Assembly (NCBI RefSeq): GCF_044542075.1
Contig: NZ_JBITTU010000011.1
Coordinates: 26,514 to 90,513, forward strand
Length of the DNA stretch: 64,000 nt
Direction: 5' to 3'
From: Leeuwenhoekiella sp044542075
GTDB taxonomy: Bacteria > Bacteroidota > Bacteroidia > Flavobacteriales > Flavobacteriaceae
Notes under the pieces: model-generated
Seen by the model: the letters and a program-made list of their open reading frames with translations, nothing else
The model's database searches: none
Told to the model about the DNA's origin: nothing
Shown: positions 22,489 through 31,709 of the stretch, piece after piece
How positions within the stretch are numbered: position 1 is the first letter of the stretch
Layout: every line of letters starts with the position of its first letter
Translations under genes and position numbers: made by a program

Positions 22489-24030
22489 CTAGCTCTTTTT
22501 ATCTTCTACAAGTCTATAAGTTGGATCCTCCATAATATTGACATCTATTATCGCTTCTGCATTTTTTAGTAGGCGAATACAGTCATTACTCAAATACCGT
22601 AAATGCACCTTCTTTCCTACTTTATGATAGCGCTGGGTAATTACATTTAGAGCCTCAATAGCAGACATATCAGAAACACGGCTTTCTTTAAAGTCGATTA
22701 TCACCACTTCGGGGTCATTTACAACATCAAACTTTTCAATAAAATTAGTCGTAGAGGCAAAAAACAAGGGACCAAATATCTCATAATGCTTAATCCCATC
22801 TTCGTCAACAAACTTTCTGGCTCGAATACGTTTTGCACTTTCCCATGCAAAAAACAAAGCCGAAAGAATCACCCCTACTAAAACCGCTAGTGCCAGATTG
22901 TGTAGTACTACAGTTATAACCGCAACGATAATAACTAGAAAAATATCTTTCTTAGGCACTTTATTAAAAATCTTTAGGCTCACCCACTCAAAGGTTCCTA
23001 TCGCAACCATAATCATAACTCCTACTAATGCAGCCATAGGCACCTGCTCTATTACAGGAGCTCCAAATAAGATAATTACCAAAATTGTTAGTGCAGCAAT
23101 TATACCAGAGAGGCGTGCTCTAGAGCCGGCAGATAGATTCACCAAAGTTTGTGCGATCATTGGGCAACCACCCATCCCAAAGAAAAAGCCATTAAGCATA
23201 TTTGCACCTCCCTGAGCAATACACTCTCTGTTTCCGTTACCTTTAGTTTCAGTAATTTCATCAACAAGGTTTAAGGTTAATAAACCTTCTGTTAGTCCCA
23301 CAGCTGCCATTATTAACGAATAGGGCGCTATTATTTTTAAAGTCTCATAACTTATAGGAATGTTAGGAATATGAAACGGAGGAAAACCACCGCTTATCGA
23401 AGCAATATCTTTTACAGTCTTCGTATCTATTCCTAAGAAATAAACTAAAACAAAAACTACTATAATAGCTACTAGAGAAGAAGGCACGGCTTTAGTCAAT
23501 TTTGGTAAAAACACAACAATACCTATAGTAAGAGCTACCAGACCGGCCATAATCAATAACGGGGTACCTGTTAGCCACTCATACTCGCCGCCCACTAATA
23601 CTTTAAATTGCTTTATCTGTGACATAAAAATTACAATCGCAAGACCGTTTACAAAGCCAAACATTACCGGGTGCGGTACCAGTCGTATAAACTTACCCAG
23701 TTTAAAAAGACCGATTAAAATTTGAATGACACCGGCAAGCGCTACAGCAGCTAATACATACTCCAGCCCATTAGAATTCATTAATGCAATAAGTGTAATA
23801 ACGGTTGCTCCCGCTCCACCCGAAATCATTCCTGGTCTTCCTCCAAAAATTGCCGTTACTAAACCCGCAATAAAAGAAGCATATAGCCCCATTAAAGGTG
23901 GAAAACCTGCCAGTATTGCAAAAGATAACGATTCTGGAATCATCGTCATTGCAACAGTCAAACCTGCTAATACTTCGGTTTTATAATTTACTTTTTGAGT
24001 TAAATCAAATAAGTTGAGTACTTTTTTCAT
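22489..24030 (-). CDS. SulP family inorganic anion transporter with STAS domain
   Basis: 513 residues. About a dozen hydrophobic segments with SulP landmarks: PESLSFAILAGFPPLMGLYASFIAG near 34 (SLC26/SulP signature), GGPGM-type loop, and NMLNGFFFGMGGCPMIAQTLVN near 281. A C-terminal cytoplasmic STAS domain (about 415-510, VVIIDFKESRVSDMSAIEAL) follows. Substrate could be sulfate, bicarbonate or another anion; no carbonic anhydrase is adjacent to favour bicarbonate. It is transcribed alone, converging on the tandem repeat array. Confidence 0.93.
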   Translation of the reverse strand: MKKVLNLFDLTQKVNYKTEVLAGLTVAMTMIPESLSFAILAGFPPLMGLYASFIAGLVTAIFGGRPGMISGGAGATVITLIALMNSNGLEYVLAAVALAGVIQILIGLFKLGKFIRLVPHPVMFGFVNGLAIVIFMSQIKQFKVLVGGEYEWLTGTPLLIMAGLVALTIGIVVFLPKLTKAVPSSLVAIIVVFVLVYFLGIDTKTVKDIASISGGFPPFHIPNIPISYETLKIIAPYSLIMAAVGLTEGLLTLNLVDEITETKGNGNRECIAQGGANMLNGFFFGMGGCPMIAQTLVNLSAGSRARLSGIIAALTILVIILFGAPVIEQVPMAALVGVMIMVAIGTFEWVSLKIFNKVPKKDIFLVIIVAVITVVLHNLALAVLVGVILSALFFAWESAKRIRARKFVDEDGIKHYEIFGPLFFASTTNFIEKFDVVNDPEVVIIDFKESRVSDMSAIEALNVITQRYHKVGKKVHLRYLSNDCIRLLKNAEAIIDVNIMEDPTYRLVEDKKS

Positions 24031-24418
24031 AATTAGTATTGATAAACTGCAGGATTACTGGCTGATTAGGAATTAGGATTGGGTCTCAAATTTTCAAACC
24101 ATTCAATTTATTAGAATCGTATAAGAATTGAGTGTTAAACATTGATTTAAAGGCTGTAAATCAAGGCGGAGTAACTGCGATAAAATGAATGGTAATTTTC
24201 ATAATAAGTTGGCAAAAATAATCTTTTTAATTAAAAGGACAAGACACCTGTAGTTCAGTAAGATAAATTATTAAAAAACAGCACTTTAAGCATTGTATAC
24301 GTTACTTTAAATTAAACTCAAACGATATATTGCCTTGAGACCCGTTAAATTTTTATTAATCCGCTGCTATAAGGGATTGAGGAATTATTTAAATACTATT
24401 TTCGTTGAAAATGATTTT
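24031..24418. other. 388-nt intergenic region with remnants of repeats
   Basis: Divergent gap. It holds an inverted pair GGGTCTCAA (24081-24089) and TTGAGACCC (24335-24343), and a short match to one end of the structured element (TAAGGGATTGAGG, 24370-24382). A weak -7-like TATTTTCG is at 24397-24404. I see no gene in it. Confidence 0.4.
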
Positions 24419-25690
24419 ATGAAAACATATCTATATGCAACAGTAGGTCTACTACTACTTTCAGCGTGCAAAAATGAAAAATCTGTACCGGATGCAGAAA
24501 AAGAAGAGCTTGCAGATGCGGGAATTACAACCGTACAAACTGCAGCAGGTCCTTTAGACCTTGTAGCTCCTTTTTCTTCAGAATCTGTATCTAAAAACAG
24601 TAAGGTTATAGGTTGGCCAGAAGGTAAAACACCCGTGGCACCAGAAGGTTTTACCGTTACGCGTTTTGCCGACTCTTTAAAGCACCCACGATGGACGTAT
24701 ATCGCACCTAATAATGATATTTTTGTCGCTGAAGCAAATACCCGTGATAGCGCAAATCAAATTACGCTGTTGAGAGATACAGATCAGGATGGCGAAGTAG
24801 ATAAGCGTTTTGTATTTAAAGATGGCTTAAATCAAAACTTTGGTATGCTGGTTGTAAACAACTACTTCTACATTGCTAATACAGATGGTTTATATCGTTT
24901 CCCTTATAAAGAAGGACAAACTAAACTAGAAGGTAAAGGTGAGAAAATTGTTGCCCTTTCTGCAAGTGGCTATAACAACCATTGGACGCGTAATATCATC
25001 ACAAACGCTGCTAAAGATAAAATTTACATCTCTGTAGGTTCTGCAAGTAATGTGGGAGATCAGGGGATGGAAAAAGAAGAGCGCCGCGCTAATATTCTTG
25101 AGGTAAATCTAGACGGAAGCGGTGAAATCGTATATGCTTCGGGACTTAGAAACCCGGTGGGTATGGACTGGAATCCGGTTACTGGTGATTTATGGACTGC
25201 GGTAAATGAGCGTGACGAATTAGGAAACAACCTGGTACCAGATTATGCAACAAGCGTTCAAAAAGGCGGCTGGTATGGCTGGCCCTATAGCTACTACGGT
25301 CAAATTAAAGATCCACGCTGGGCAGATGATCCGCATCAGGATTTAGTGGATAAAGCGATTATGCCAGATGTACCTTTAGGACCACATACGGCTTCTTTAG
25401 GTTTTACCTTTTACACCGCAGATGCATTTCCTGCTAAATATAAAAACGGAGCTTTTGTAGGTCAACATGGATCTTGGAACCGTGATCCTTTTTCAGGCTA
25501 TAAAGTTGTTTTTATTCCTTTTGAAAATGGAAAACCACAACCTGCAGAAGATTTCTTAACCGGTTTTATACCAGATGCAAATGGTGACGAAGTATATGGC
25601 CGCCCGGTAGCAACTACAGTTACTCCAGATGGTTCACTACTTGTTAATGATGATGATAGTGGTATTATCTGGAAGATTTCTGCAAAATAA
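24419..25690 (+). CDS. PQQ-dependent sugar (sorbosone) dehydrogenase family lipoprotein
   Basis: 423 residues from the ATG at 24419; the frame is open 28 codons further upstream, but only the later Met gives a proper signal peptide with lipobox (LLLLSACKN). The body is a six-bladed propeller of the sorbosone/soluble glucose dehydrogenase type: HPRWTYIAPNNDIFVAEA, GSASNVGDQG, ASGLRNPVGMDWNP, and C-terminal GQHGSWNRDPFSGYKVVF. The cofactor would be PQQ, used on the outer face of a membrane. Followed 3 nt later by a TonB-dependent receptor, implying that uptake of a substrate or cofactor is coupled to it. Confidence 0.85.
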   Translation: MKTYLYATVGLLLLSACKNEKSVPDAEKEELADAGITTVQTAAGPLDLVAPFSSESVSKNSKVIGWPEGKTPVAPEGFTVTRFADSLKHPRWTYIAPNNDIFVAEANTRDSANQITLLRDTDQDGEVDKRFVFKDGLNQNFGMLVVNNYFYIANTDGLYRFPYKEGQTKLEGKGEKIVALSASGYNNHWTRNIITNAAKDKIYISVGSASNVGDQGMEKEERRANILEVNLDGSGEIVYASGLRNPVGMDWNPVTGDLWTAVNERDELGNNLVPDYATSVQKGGWYGWPYSYYGQIKDPRWADDPHQDLVDKAIMPDVPLGPHTASLGFTFYTADAFPAKYKNGAFVGQHGSWNRDPFSGYKVVFIPFENGKPQPAEDFLTGFIPDANGDEVYGRPVATTVTPDGSLLVNDDDSGIIWKISAK

Positions 25691-25693
25691 TCT

Positions 25694-27781
25694 ATGAACA
25701 AAATAGCTATTCTTTTTCTGCTGTTGCTTTCTACTTTTGCTCAGGCTCAAGTGAAGACAACAGCAGATTCTGTTTTTGTACGTAACACTCTGGGGGAAGT
25801 GGTAATCACTTCTACCCCTATTCAAGATCAATTGCAGCGCATTCCCGCATCGGTAAATGTTATTAATGCAGAAGATCTGCAGCGCGGTGACCAACTCTCT
25901 ATCGCAAACGAAATCAATAAGAATCCTGGTATTCAAATGCAGCAAGGCGCTTTAAACACCAGCCGCATCAGTATTCGCGGTTTGGGTGCGCGTAGCCAGT
26001 ATACTACAAACCGGGTGAAAGCCTATATAGAAGGTATACCACTCACTACCGGTGAGGGAGAAACTACGTTAGAAGACCTTGACCTCAACCTTATTGAACG
26101 TCTCGAAATTATTAAAGGTCCCGCAAGCAGTAGTTATGGTGCCGGTCTAGGAGGAGCAATCAATATTTCGGTAATAAAACCAAAACCAGAATCTGCTTCA
26201 GTTCAGCTTAATGGTCTTGGTGGCTCTTTTGGCCTTTTTAAAAGCGGAGTAACGACATCTTTAGCAAACAATAAAACTGCAGGTTTCATCAGTTATAATC
26301 ATCTTGAAAAAGAAGGCTTTAGAGATAATAGTAATTACAACAGGAATACCTATACCGCATACGCGAAAACAGAACTCAATGCCAAAAGTTCACTAACGTT
26401 TTTTGGAAATTATACGCGTTTAAAAGCCTTTATCCCGAGCTCAATTAACGCGGAAGATTTAAAAAATAATCCCGAAAAAGCAGCTTTTACGTGGAATGCT
26501 GCTCAGGGTTTTGAATCGTACGATAAGGGTCTTGCAGGGCTTTCGTACAACTGGCAGTTTAATGAGCACAACTCGTGGACAACCAATGTGTTTGTCAACT
26601 ACAGAGATGGTTACGAACCACGACCGTTTGATATTTTAGATGAAGATTCTTTTGCTTTCGGGATACGTAGCAATTTACAATCCTCCTTTTCTATTTTTAA
26701 TATTCCTGCAAAAAGCAGCATTGGAGTTGAGTATTTTGACGAGCATTACCAGGCAAAACTCTTTGAAAATTTATATCAGGATAATTCCGGAAACGGAAGT
26801 TTACAAGGTAACCTGTTTAGTAATCAGGAACAAGACCGAAAATATCTTAACCTTTTTGCACAAATAAGTCTTCAATTCTCTGAACGTTTAAAGGCAGATA
26901 TAGGGCTTAACTACAATCACAGCAGGTATGTACTTAACGATTACCTCAACGAAAGCAATATTGACAATTCTGGAGTATATACCTACCCGCGCTTGTTTTT
27001 ACCTCAGGCAGGTTTGACTTACGAAGTGGATACAGATAAGTTTTTATATGCAACCGTAAGCAGAGGTTTTTCATTACCCACAGTTGCCGAAACACTCACT
27101 CCCGAAGGCGCTATAAACCCCGAAATCAAACCGGAAACCGGCATTAATTATGAACTGGGTTTAAAAGCACAGTGGTTTAATAAAACACTCTATACAGAGC
27201 TTGCGTTTTACACGGTACAGGTAAATGATTTACTGGTTGCAGAGCGCGTTGGCAATGATCAGTACGTTGGACGTAATGCCGGCAAAACTGATCATAATGG
27301 GATAGAATTACTGATTAATTATAGAACGCAACTTGCTGCAAACTGGGAGTTTAGACCTTATGCCTCGGCTACAATAAACGATTACTCTTTTGATGAATTT
27401 ACCGATAATGATATTAACTACGGCGGTAATGATTTAACCGGCGTGGCCGATAAAATAATTAATCTGGGTGTAGATTTACAACACGCAAACGGACTTCGGT
27501 TTAATGTGAATTATAGATATACCGGCGCTATCCCATTAAATGATGCAAATACAATTTATAGTGACAGTTATAATCTGGTAAATTTAAGAGCAGATTACGC
27601 ATTTCAGCTTTCACAAAAATTTAAAGCAACACTTTATAGTGGTGTAAATAATGTATTTGACACCAATTATGCCGCTCAAATTTTACCTAATGCCACAGGA
27701 TTTGGTGGTGCTGCACCGCGTTATTATTATCCCGGGGAGCCTATAAACTTTTATGTAGGGTTAAATGTAAACCTGAACTAA
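25694..27781 (+). CDS. TonB-dependent outer-membrane receptor
   Basis: 695 residues. Signal peptide (to AQA), then an N-terminal plug with IPASVNVINAEDLQRGDQ and ERLEIIKGPASSSYGAGLGG, then a 22-strand-like barrel ending in an aromatic strand (INFYVGLNVNLN). Its length and plug resemble siderophore/vitamin-type receptors rather than SusC, and there is no SusD partner. Transcribed with the PQQ-dehydrogenase-like lipoprotein 3 nt upstream. Possible cargo: PQQ itself, a sugar or a metal chelate; not decidable from the sequence. Confidence 0.92.
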   Translation: MNKIAILFLLLLSTFAQAQVKTTADSVFVRNTLGEVVITSTPIQDQLQRIPASVNVINAEDLQRGDQLSIANEINKNPGIQMQQGALNTSRISIRGLGARSQYTTNRVKAYIEGIPLTTGEGETTLEDLDLNLIERLEIIKGPASSSYGAGLGGAINISVIKPKPESASVQLNGLGGSFGLFKSGVTTSLANNKTAGFISYNHLEKEGFRDNSNYNRNTYTAYAKTELNAKSSLTFFGNYTRLKAFIPSSINAEDLKNNPEKAAFTWNAAQGFESYDKGLAGLSYNWQFNEHNSWTTNVFVNYRDGYEPRPFDILDEDSFAFGIRSNLQSSFSIFNIPAKSSIGVEYFDEHYQAKLFENLYQDNSGNGSLQGNLFSNQEQDRKYLNLFAQISLQFSERLKADIGLNYNHSRYVLNDYLNESNIDNSGVYTYPRLFLPQAGLTYEVDTDKFLYATVSRGFSLPTVAETLTPEGAINPEIKPETGINYELGLKAQWFNKTLYTELAFYTVQVNDLLVAERVGNDQYVGRNAGKTDHNGIELLINYRTQLAANWEFRPYASATINDYSFDEFTDNDINYGGNDLTGVADKIINLGVDLQHANGLRFNVNYRYTGAIPLNDANTIYSDSYNLVNLRADYAFQLSQKFKATLYSGVNNVFDTNYAAQILPNATGFGGAAPRYYYPGEPINFYVGLNVNLN

Positions 27782-27800
27782 GATTATTAAAAACTGAACT

Positions 27801-28580
27801 TTAATTTTTCTCAGGAATAGAAACACCTTCCTGTTCAAAATTCTTAAGTTCAGTTTTGAAACTGGTACTTAAAACCATAAGACGATCCAAAAGATCAAGT
27901 TGATGTTCCGGAAGCAAAAGTTCACCTTTCAACTGCTTAGCATCAAGATATTCAAAAAATAAATTTTGATGGTAGGATTCTATTTCTAACTGGCGATTTA
28001 AGAATTTTCGATCAAAATAATCGCTAGTGGCAAATAGCACATGCAACTGCTCATAAGTGATGGGATTGTATTCCTTTTTCTGTTTTGAAGGGTCTTTTTT
28101 AAATAAGCTCAAAAACATTTTACCTATTGCAATAAAATCCATACCATTTGTATAATTTGGTGGTTTATACAAATGTGGATATTTCTTAACATCAGCCTGT
28201 ATGGCTGCATTAACTATACTGTCGTATTCTTTTAAGTTAAACTCCCGAACTTTTGGCGCTTCCGTAAGACGCACTTCTTCCAGTTCGTTTAGATTCTCTT
28301 TAAGTTCAACTACCCAACGTTTTTCAAGCTGATAGGGTTCTACAATAAAAACCTGAGTTTCCATAAACGGCGCGCTAAACACCAGAGAATCTTTGAGTCG
28401 AGCGGCTAAACTAAAATCACCTTCATCTGTAGTTACAGTACTTTTATTCTGAGTTCTGTTTTCTACCAAAACACCTGGAACCCGCTTTTCTCCTGCGTAA
28501 ACTTTGCCTGAAGTATTTTGAGAATATCCTGCCACAGCACAGAGTGAAATACAAAAAAAGAGAACTTGTTTACTATTCAT
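27801..28580 (-). CDS. secreted protein with carboxypeptidase-regulatory-like domain, paralogue 1
   Basis: 259 residues. Signal peptide (to GYSQ), then a CarboxypepD_reg-like beta-sandwich of about 75 residues (SGKVYAGEKRVPGVLVENRT near 25; TTDEGDFSLAARLKDSLVFS near 50), a conserved WVVELKENLNELEEVRLTEA segment, and a helical C-terminal half. It resembles the N-terminal extension of TonB receptors without the receptor. The next gene is a clear paralogue, so this is a tandem duplication. Function unknown; periplasmic or outer-membrane location is likely. Confidence 0.7.
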   Translation of the reverse strand: MNSKQVLFFCISLCAVAGYSQNTSGKVYAGEKRVPGVLVENRTQNKSTVTTDEGDFSLAARLKDSLVFSAPFMETQVFIVEPYQLEKRWVVELKENLNELEEVRLTEAPKVREFNLKEYDSIVNAAIQADVKKYPHLYKPPNYTNGMDFIAIGKMFLSLFKKDPSKQKKEYNPITYEQLHVLFATSDYFDRKFLNRQLEIESYHQNLFFEYLDAKQLKGELLLPEHQLDLLDRLMVLSTSFKTELKNFEQEGVSIPEKN

Positions 28581-28607
28581 ATTTAGGTATTACAGCGTTA
28601 AGCTAAT

Positions 28608-29363
28608 CTAATTGGTTTCCGCTTGTGATAAATTATGGTACTCATCACTGCGTTTTAAAAGATAATCTAAAAATCGAATTTGATTCTTTTTTAGTAATAA
28701 TCGAGAATCTATTTGTTGACTTTGACAATAATCAAAATAGGTGCCTTCTTCGCTTTTAGAAATAGCCAATTGATTACGCAGCAAATCTTCATTAAAAAAA
28801 TCATCTCTTTTAAAAAAAACTATTAATTCCTCAAGTTCTAAGGTTCTAAATCTTTTTGCATCAAGAGCCTCTTTTTCTTTAGTTCGATTAATTCCATTAA
28901 AAATCATCTTACCTATTGCTAATAAATCGAGTCCTCCAGATGGTTGCGGACTGTACGCAAATGGATTTTCTTTTATATCTTTCTGAAGCCACGTATTAAA
29001 GTTTTTATCATACTCCTCTATACTAAAGGCTTTAATCTTTGAAGCTCCGGTTAAATGTACTTCATCTAAATCGTTACGGTTTTCGAGTAACTCTACCACC
29101 CAGATTTTTTCTAAATGGTAGTGCTCCACTTTAATAAGTTGAGTTTTATAAAAAGAAGCGCTAAAGACAAGAGAATCTCCTAGATTTGCGGCAAAGCTAA
29201 AATCCCCTTTAACGTTAGTAGAAGACATTGTATTTTGAGTAGTATTAATAATCAAAACACCTTCTTTAGGTCTATTGTCTGCATAAACCTTTCCTCTAGT
29301 GATTTGAGAATAGCTGTTGAGCGCTATAAAAAGAGTGAGAATAAATAAACGGGTTTTCAGCAT
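28608..29363 (-). CDS. secreted protein with carboxypeptidase-regulatory-like domain, paralogue 2
   Basis: 251 residues, same layout as its neighbour: signal peptide (to SYSQ), TRGKVYADNRPKEGVLIINT, FSFAANLGDSLVFSAS, and WVVELLENRNDLDEVHLTGA. The shared segments run colinearly through both proteins, including LLAIGKM in the C-terminal half. First gene of the pair; no obvious promoter. Function unknown. Confidence 0.7.
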   Translation of the reverse strand: MLKTRLFILTLFIALNSYSQITRGKVYADNRPKEGVLIINTTQNTMSSTNVKGDFSFAANLGDSLVFSASFYKTQLIKVEHYHLEKIWVVELLENRNDLDEVHLTGASKIKAFSIEEYDKNFNTWLQKDIKENPFAYSPQPSGGLDLLAIGKMIFNGINRTKEKEALDAKRFRTLELEELIVFFKRDDFFNEDLLRNQLAISKSEEGTYFDYCQSQQIDSRLLLKKNQIRFLDYLLKRSDEYHNLSQAETN

Positions 29364-29414
29364 AAAGTAAAATCTATACTAAAGACCGGTATGACTCGCT
29401 AAAGTTGCACGTTT

Positions 29415-29867
29415 TTAAACCCGCACCGTATCAGGTACCAGACCGGTATAATCACCGCCATTACGAATTACATCTCTAACTATTGAAGAAGAAATATAAC
29501 TCTTACCTGAAGAGGTGAGCAAGAATACGGTTTCGATTTGAGAAAGCTTTCGGTTTGTATGCGCAATGGCTTTTTCAAATTCAAAATCCCCTGGATTTCT
29601 AAGTCCACGAAGGATAAAACCCGAATCTGTCGCATTACAAAAATCTACCGTAAGCCCTTTATAGGTCATTACTTTAATCTTAGGTTCGTCTTTAAACGAG
29701 TCCTTTAAAAAAGCCTCACGCTGCTCTAACGTGAACATATATTTCTTATCTGCATTGACACCTATAGCTAATATAATCTCATCAAACAGCTTCAAACCAC
29801 GTTCGATGATATCAAAATGACCTAAAGTTAACGGATCGAAAGAACCGGGGAAGACTGCGCGTTTCAT
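29415..29867 (-). CDS. coaD: pantetheine-phosphate adenylyltransferase
   Basis: 150 residues, typical for PPAT. Penultimate step of coenzyme A synthesis (4'-phosphopantetheine plus ATP to dephospho-CoA). The nucleotidyl-transferase TxGH motif is T14-L-G-H17 in PGSFDPLTLGHFDII, and the C-terminal SSSIVRDVIRNGGD is the ISSTxxR-type segment. Downstream of ddl, 82 nt apart, on the same strand. Confidence 0.96.
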   Translation of the reverse strand: MKRAVFPGSFDPLTLGHFDIIERGLKLFDEIILAIGVNADKKYMFTLEQREAFLKDSFKDEPKIKVMTYKGLTVDFCNATDSGFILRGLRNPGDFEFEKAIAHTNRKLSQIETVFLLTSSGKSYISSSIVRDVIRNGGDYTGLVPDTVRV

Positions 29868-29949
29868 AATAACGTATTCAATATTGAAGATTAAAAATAC
29901 AAATTAGTAATGCTTCAAGGTTCAAGATACTTTTTGTATTTCGTGTTTT

Positions 29950-30930
29950 TTATTTTAAAAGCGCTTGCGCTATCACATTATCAAACAAATCAGAAAGGCT
30001 AATACCTGCTACTTGTGCCTGCTGCGGAATAATACTCGCGGGACTTAACCCCGGAGTCGTATTTACTTCTAAGAAATGGGGTTCCCCGTTATGAAAAATG
30101 AATTCAGCTCGAGTGAGCCCTTTCAATTTTAAAACTTTAAAAACCTTCTCTGCTTCACGCTGCACAGCTTCGGTTTGTTCTGTTGAAATTCGTGCAGGAG
30201 TAATTTCCTGAGACTTTCCGGCGTATTTAGCTTCGTAATCAAAGAAATCATTCTCGCTTACAATTTCGGTGACCGGCAAAGCCTGTATTTTTCCGTGATA
30301 ATTAATTACGCCTACTGAAACTTCGGTGCCCGAAAGAAACGATTCAATAATAATCTCATCGTCTTCTTTAAAAGAAACTGCAATTGCCGCCTCCAGTTCT
30401 TCTTCTGCATACACCTTAGAAACACCAAAACTGCTCCCCGCCTTATTGGCTTTTACAAAACAAGGCAAGCCTACTCTGGCAACAATTTCGGCAGGATTAA
30501 TGGCATCTCCTTTATTTAAAAAATAATTTGTTGCTGTTTTAACACCATAAGCCCTTAACACACTTACACAATCGCGCTTATTAAAGGTAAGCGCAGCCTC
30601 ATAATAATCGCAAGCCGTCTGAGGTATCTGCATTAAATCAAAATACGCCTGTATGATACCATCTTCTCCAGGAGTGCCGTGAATGGTATTAAACACACAA
30701 TCAAAAGTAATCTTTGTGCCTTCGATAGTTAACGAAAAATCACTTTTATCTACAGGTATAGGTTTATGATCTGAATGTGTACAAAACCAGCCCTCTTTTA
30801 AAATAGAAATTGGGTAAACCGTATATTTATAAGTATCCAAATGTTTACAAACCGTGTTTCCGCTAAGCATAGAGATGGCAACCTCGCTTGAAAAACCACC
30901 CATTATAACTGCTATATTTTTTTTTGACAT
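29950..30930 (-). CDS. ddl: D-alanine--D-alanine ligase
   Basis: 326 residues, an ATP-grasp enzyme making D-Ala-D-Ala for peptidoglycan. Visible: NIAVIMGGFSSEVAISMLSG (4-23), the GTPGEDG loop, CFVKANKAGSSFGVSKV for ATP, and FLEVNTTPGLSPASI at the metal site. Divergent from the PASTA gene; the ddl, PASTA and pseudouridine synthase neighbourhood is often conserved in Flavobacteriia. Confidence 0.96.
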   Translation of the reverse strand: MSKKNIAVIMGGFSSEVAISMLSGNTVCKHLDTYKYTVYPISILKEGWFCTHSDHKPIPVDKSDFSLTIEGTKITFDCVFNTIHGTPGEDGIIQAYFDLMQIPQTACDYYEAALTFNKRDCVSVLRAYGVKTATNYFLNKGDAINPAEIVARVGLPCFVKANKAGSSFGVSKVYAEEELEAAIAVSFKEDDEIIIESFLSGTEVSVGVINYHGKIQALPVTEIVSENDFFDYEAKYAGKSQEITPARISTEQTEAVQREAEKVFKVLKLKGLTRAEFIFHNGEPHFLEVNTTPGLSPASIIPQQAQVAGISLSDLFDNVIAQALLK

Positions 30931-31021
30931 AGTAAATAGAAATCCTTTGCGTTAAGTAATAAGAAATAGGGGCTCAAAGAACGCTAATTTTAGAATAATT
31001 AGGCAAAAAAAATGATTGCAA

Positions 31022-31052
31022 TTGAGGGTCAGCCAATTTTAAACTAAGTTTG
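31022..31052 (+). promoter_or_regulatory. promoter of the PASTA/pseudouridine synthase operon
   Basis: TTG (31022-31024), 20-nt spacer, TAAGTTTG (31045-31052), an exact Bacteroidota -7 box, 15 nt before the first ATG. Confidence 0.6.
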
Positions 31053-31067
31053 TAGCCGCAAAATCGC

Positions 31068-31709
31068 ATGTATATGGGACTCATAAAATTTATATTTAGC
31101 AAAGCATTTTTGATGCAGTTACTGTTAGCCGTAATCGTATTGATTGTGCTGGGTTTTGGGTTTATTTTTTGGCTTAGCTCTTCTACAAATCACGACGAGC
31201 GCATTGCGGTGCCTGATTTGAGCAAAATGACACTCAGTCTTGTTAAGCAGGAACTTGACAATGCAGATCTAAACTATGTGGTTATAGACTCGTCTAATTA
31301 TAATCCTGATTACCCTACATACTCAGTGATAGAACAAAACCCGGCAGCGGGAAAATTTGTAAAAGAAAACCGAAAAATTTACCTCGTGCTCAATCCTTCG
31401 GGATATCGCGAAATTGCAATACCATCGCTGGTGGGCAGAACACAACGTCAGGTAGAGCCTACCCTACTGGCCTTAGGTTTTAAAATAGGAAAAATAGACT
31501 TACGCGATCATATTTCTGAAGATGAAGTACTGGAGTTGAGACACAACGGCGCTACATTGAGAGAAGGTGATAAATTGCGCAAAATGTCTGTTATCGACCT
31601 CGTGGTTGGTAACGGAAAAGATAATTATTATAATACGACTACTGAAGATTCAGTAGATATAGATGATTCAATTAACGAGGCTGAAGAACTAGAAGATGCA
31701 GGATTTTAA
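31068..31709 (+). CDS. membrane-anchored PASTA domain protein
   Basis: 213 residues. One N-terminal transmembrane helix (about 12-36), then two PASTA repeats (about 45-115, IAVPDLSKMTLSLVKQELDN; and about 117-185, IAIPSLVGRTQRQVEPTLLA) and an acidic tail. PASTA domains bind peptidoglycan or muropeptides, consistent with the adjacent divergent ddl. There is no kinase domain, unlike in Gram-positive bacteria. A second ATG two codons downstream (31074, MGLIKF) is an equally good start. It overlaps the next gene by 14 nt. Confidence 0.88.
   Translation: MYMGLIKFIFSKAFLMQLLLAVIVLIVLGFGFIFWLSSSTNHDERIAVPDLSKMTLSLVKQELDNADLNYVVIDSSNYNPDYPTYSVIEQNPAAGKFVKENRKIYLVLNPSGYREIAIPSLVGRTQRQVEPTLLALGFKIGKIDLRDHISEDEVLELRHNGATLREGDKLRKMSVIDLVVGNGKDNYYNTTTEDSVDIDDSINEAEELEDAGF

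Noticed and set aside
24081..24343. GGGTCTCAA/TTGAGACCC as the ends of a miniature transposable element
   Set aside because: Nine bases of inverted repeat about 250 nt apart without a target duplication or a second copy is too weak; recorded only as part of the intergenic region.
24335..24418. Upstream start for the PQQ dehydrogenase-like protein at 24335
   Set aside because: The extra 28 residues precede a complete lipoprotein signal and are encoded partly by a repeat remnant.
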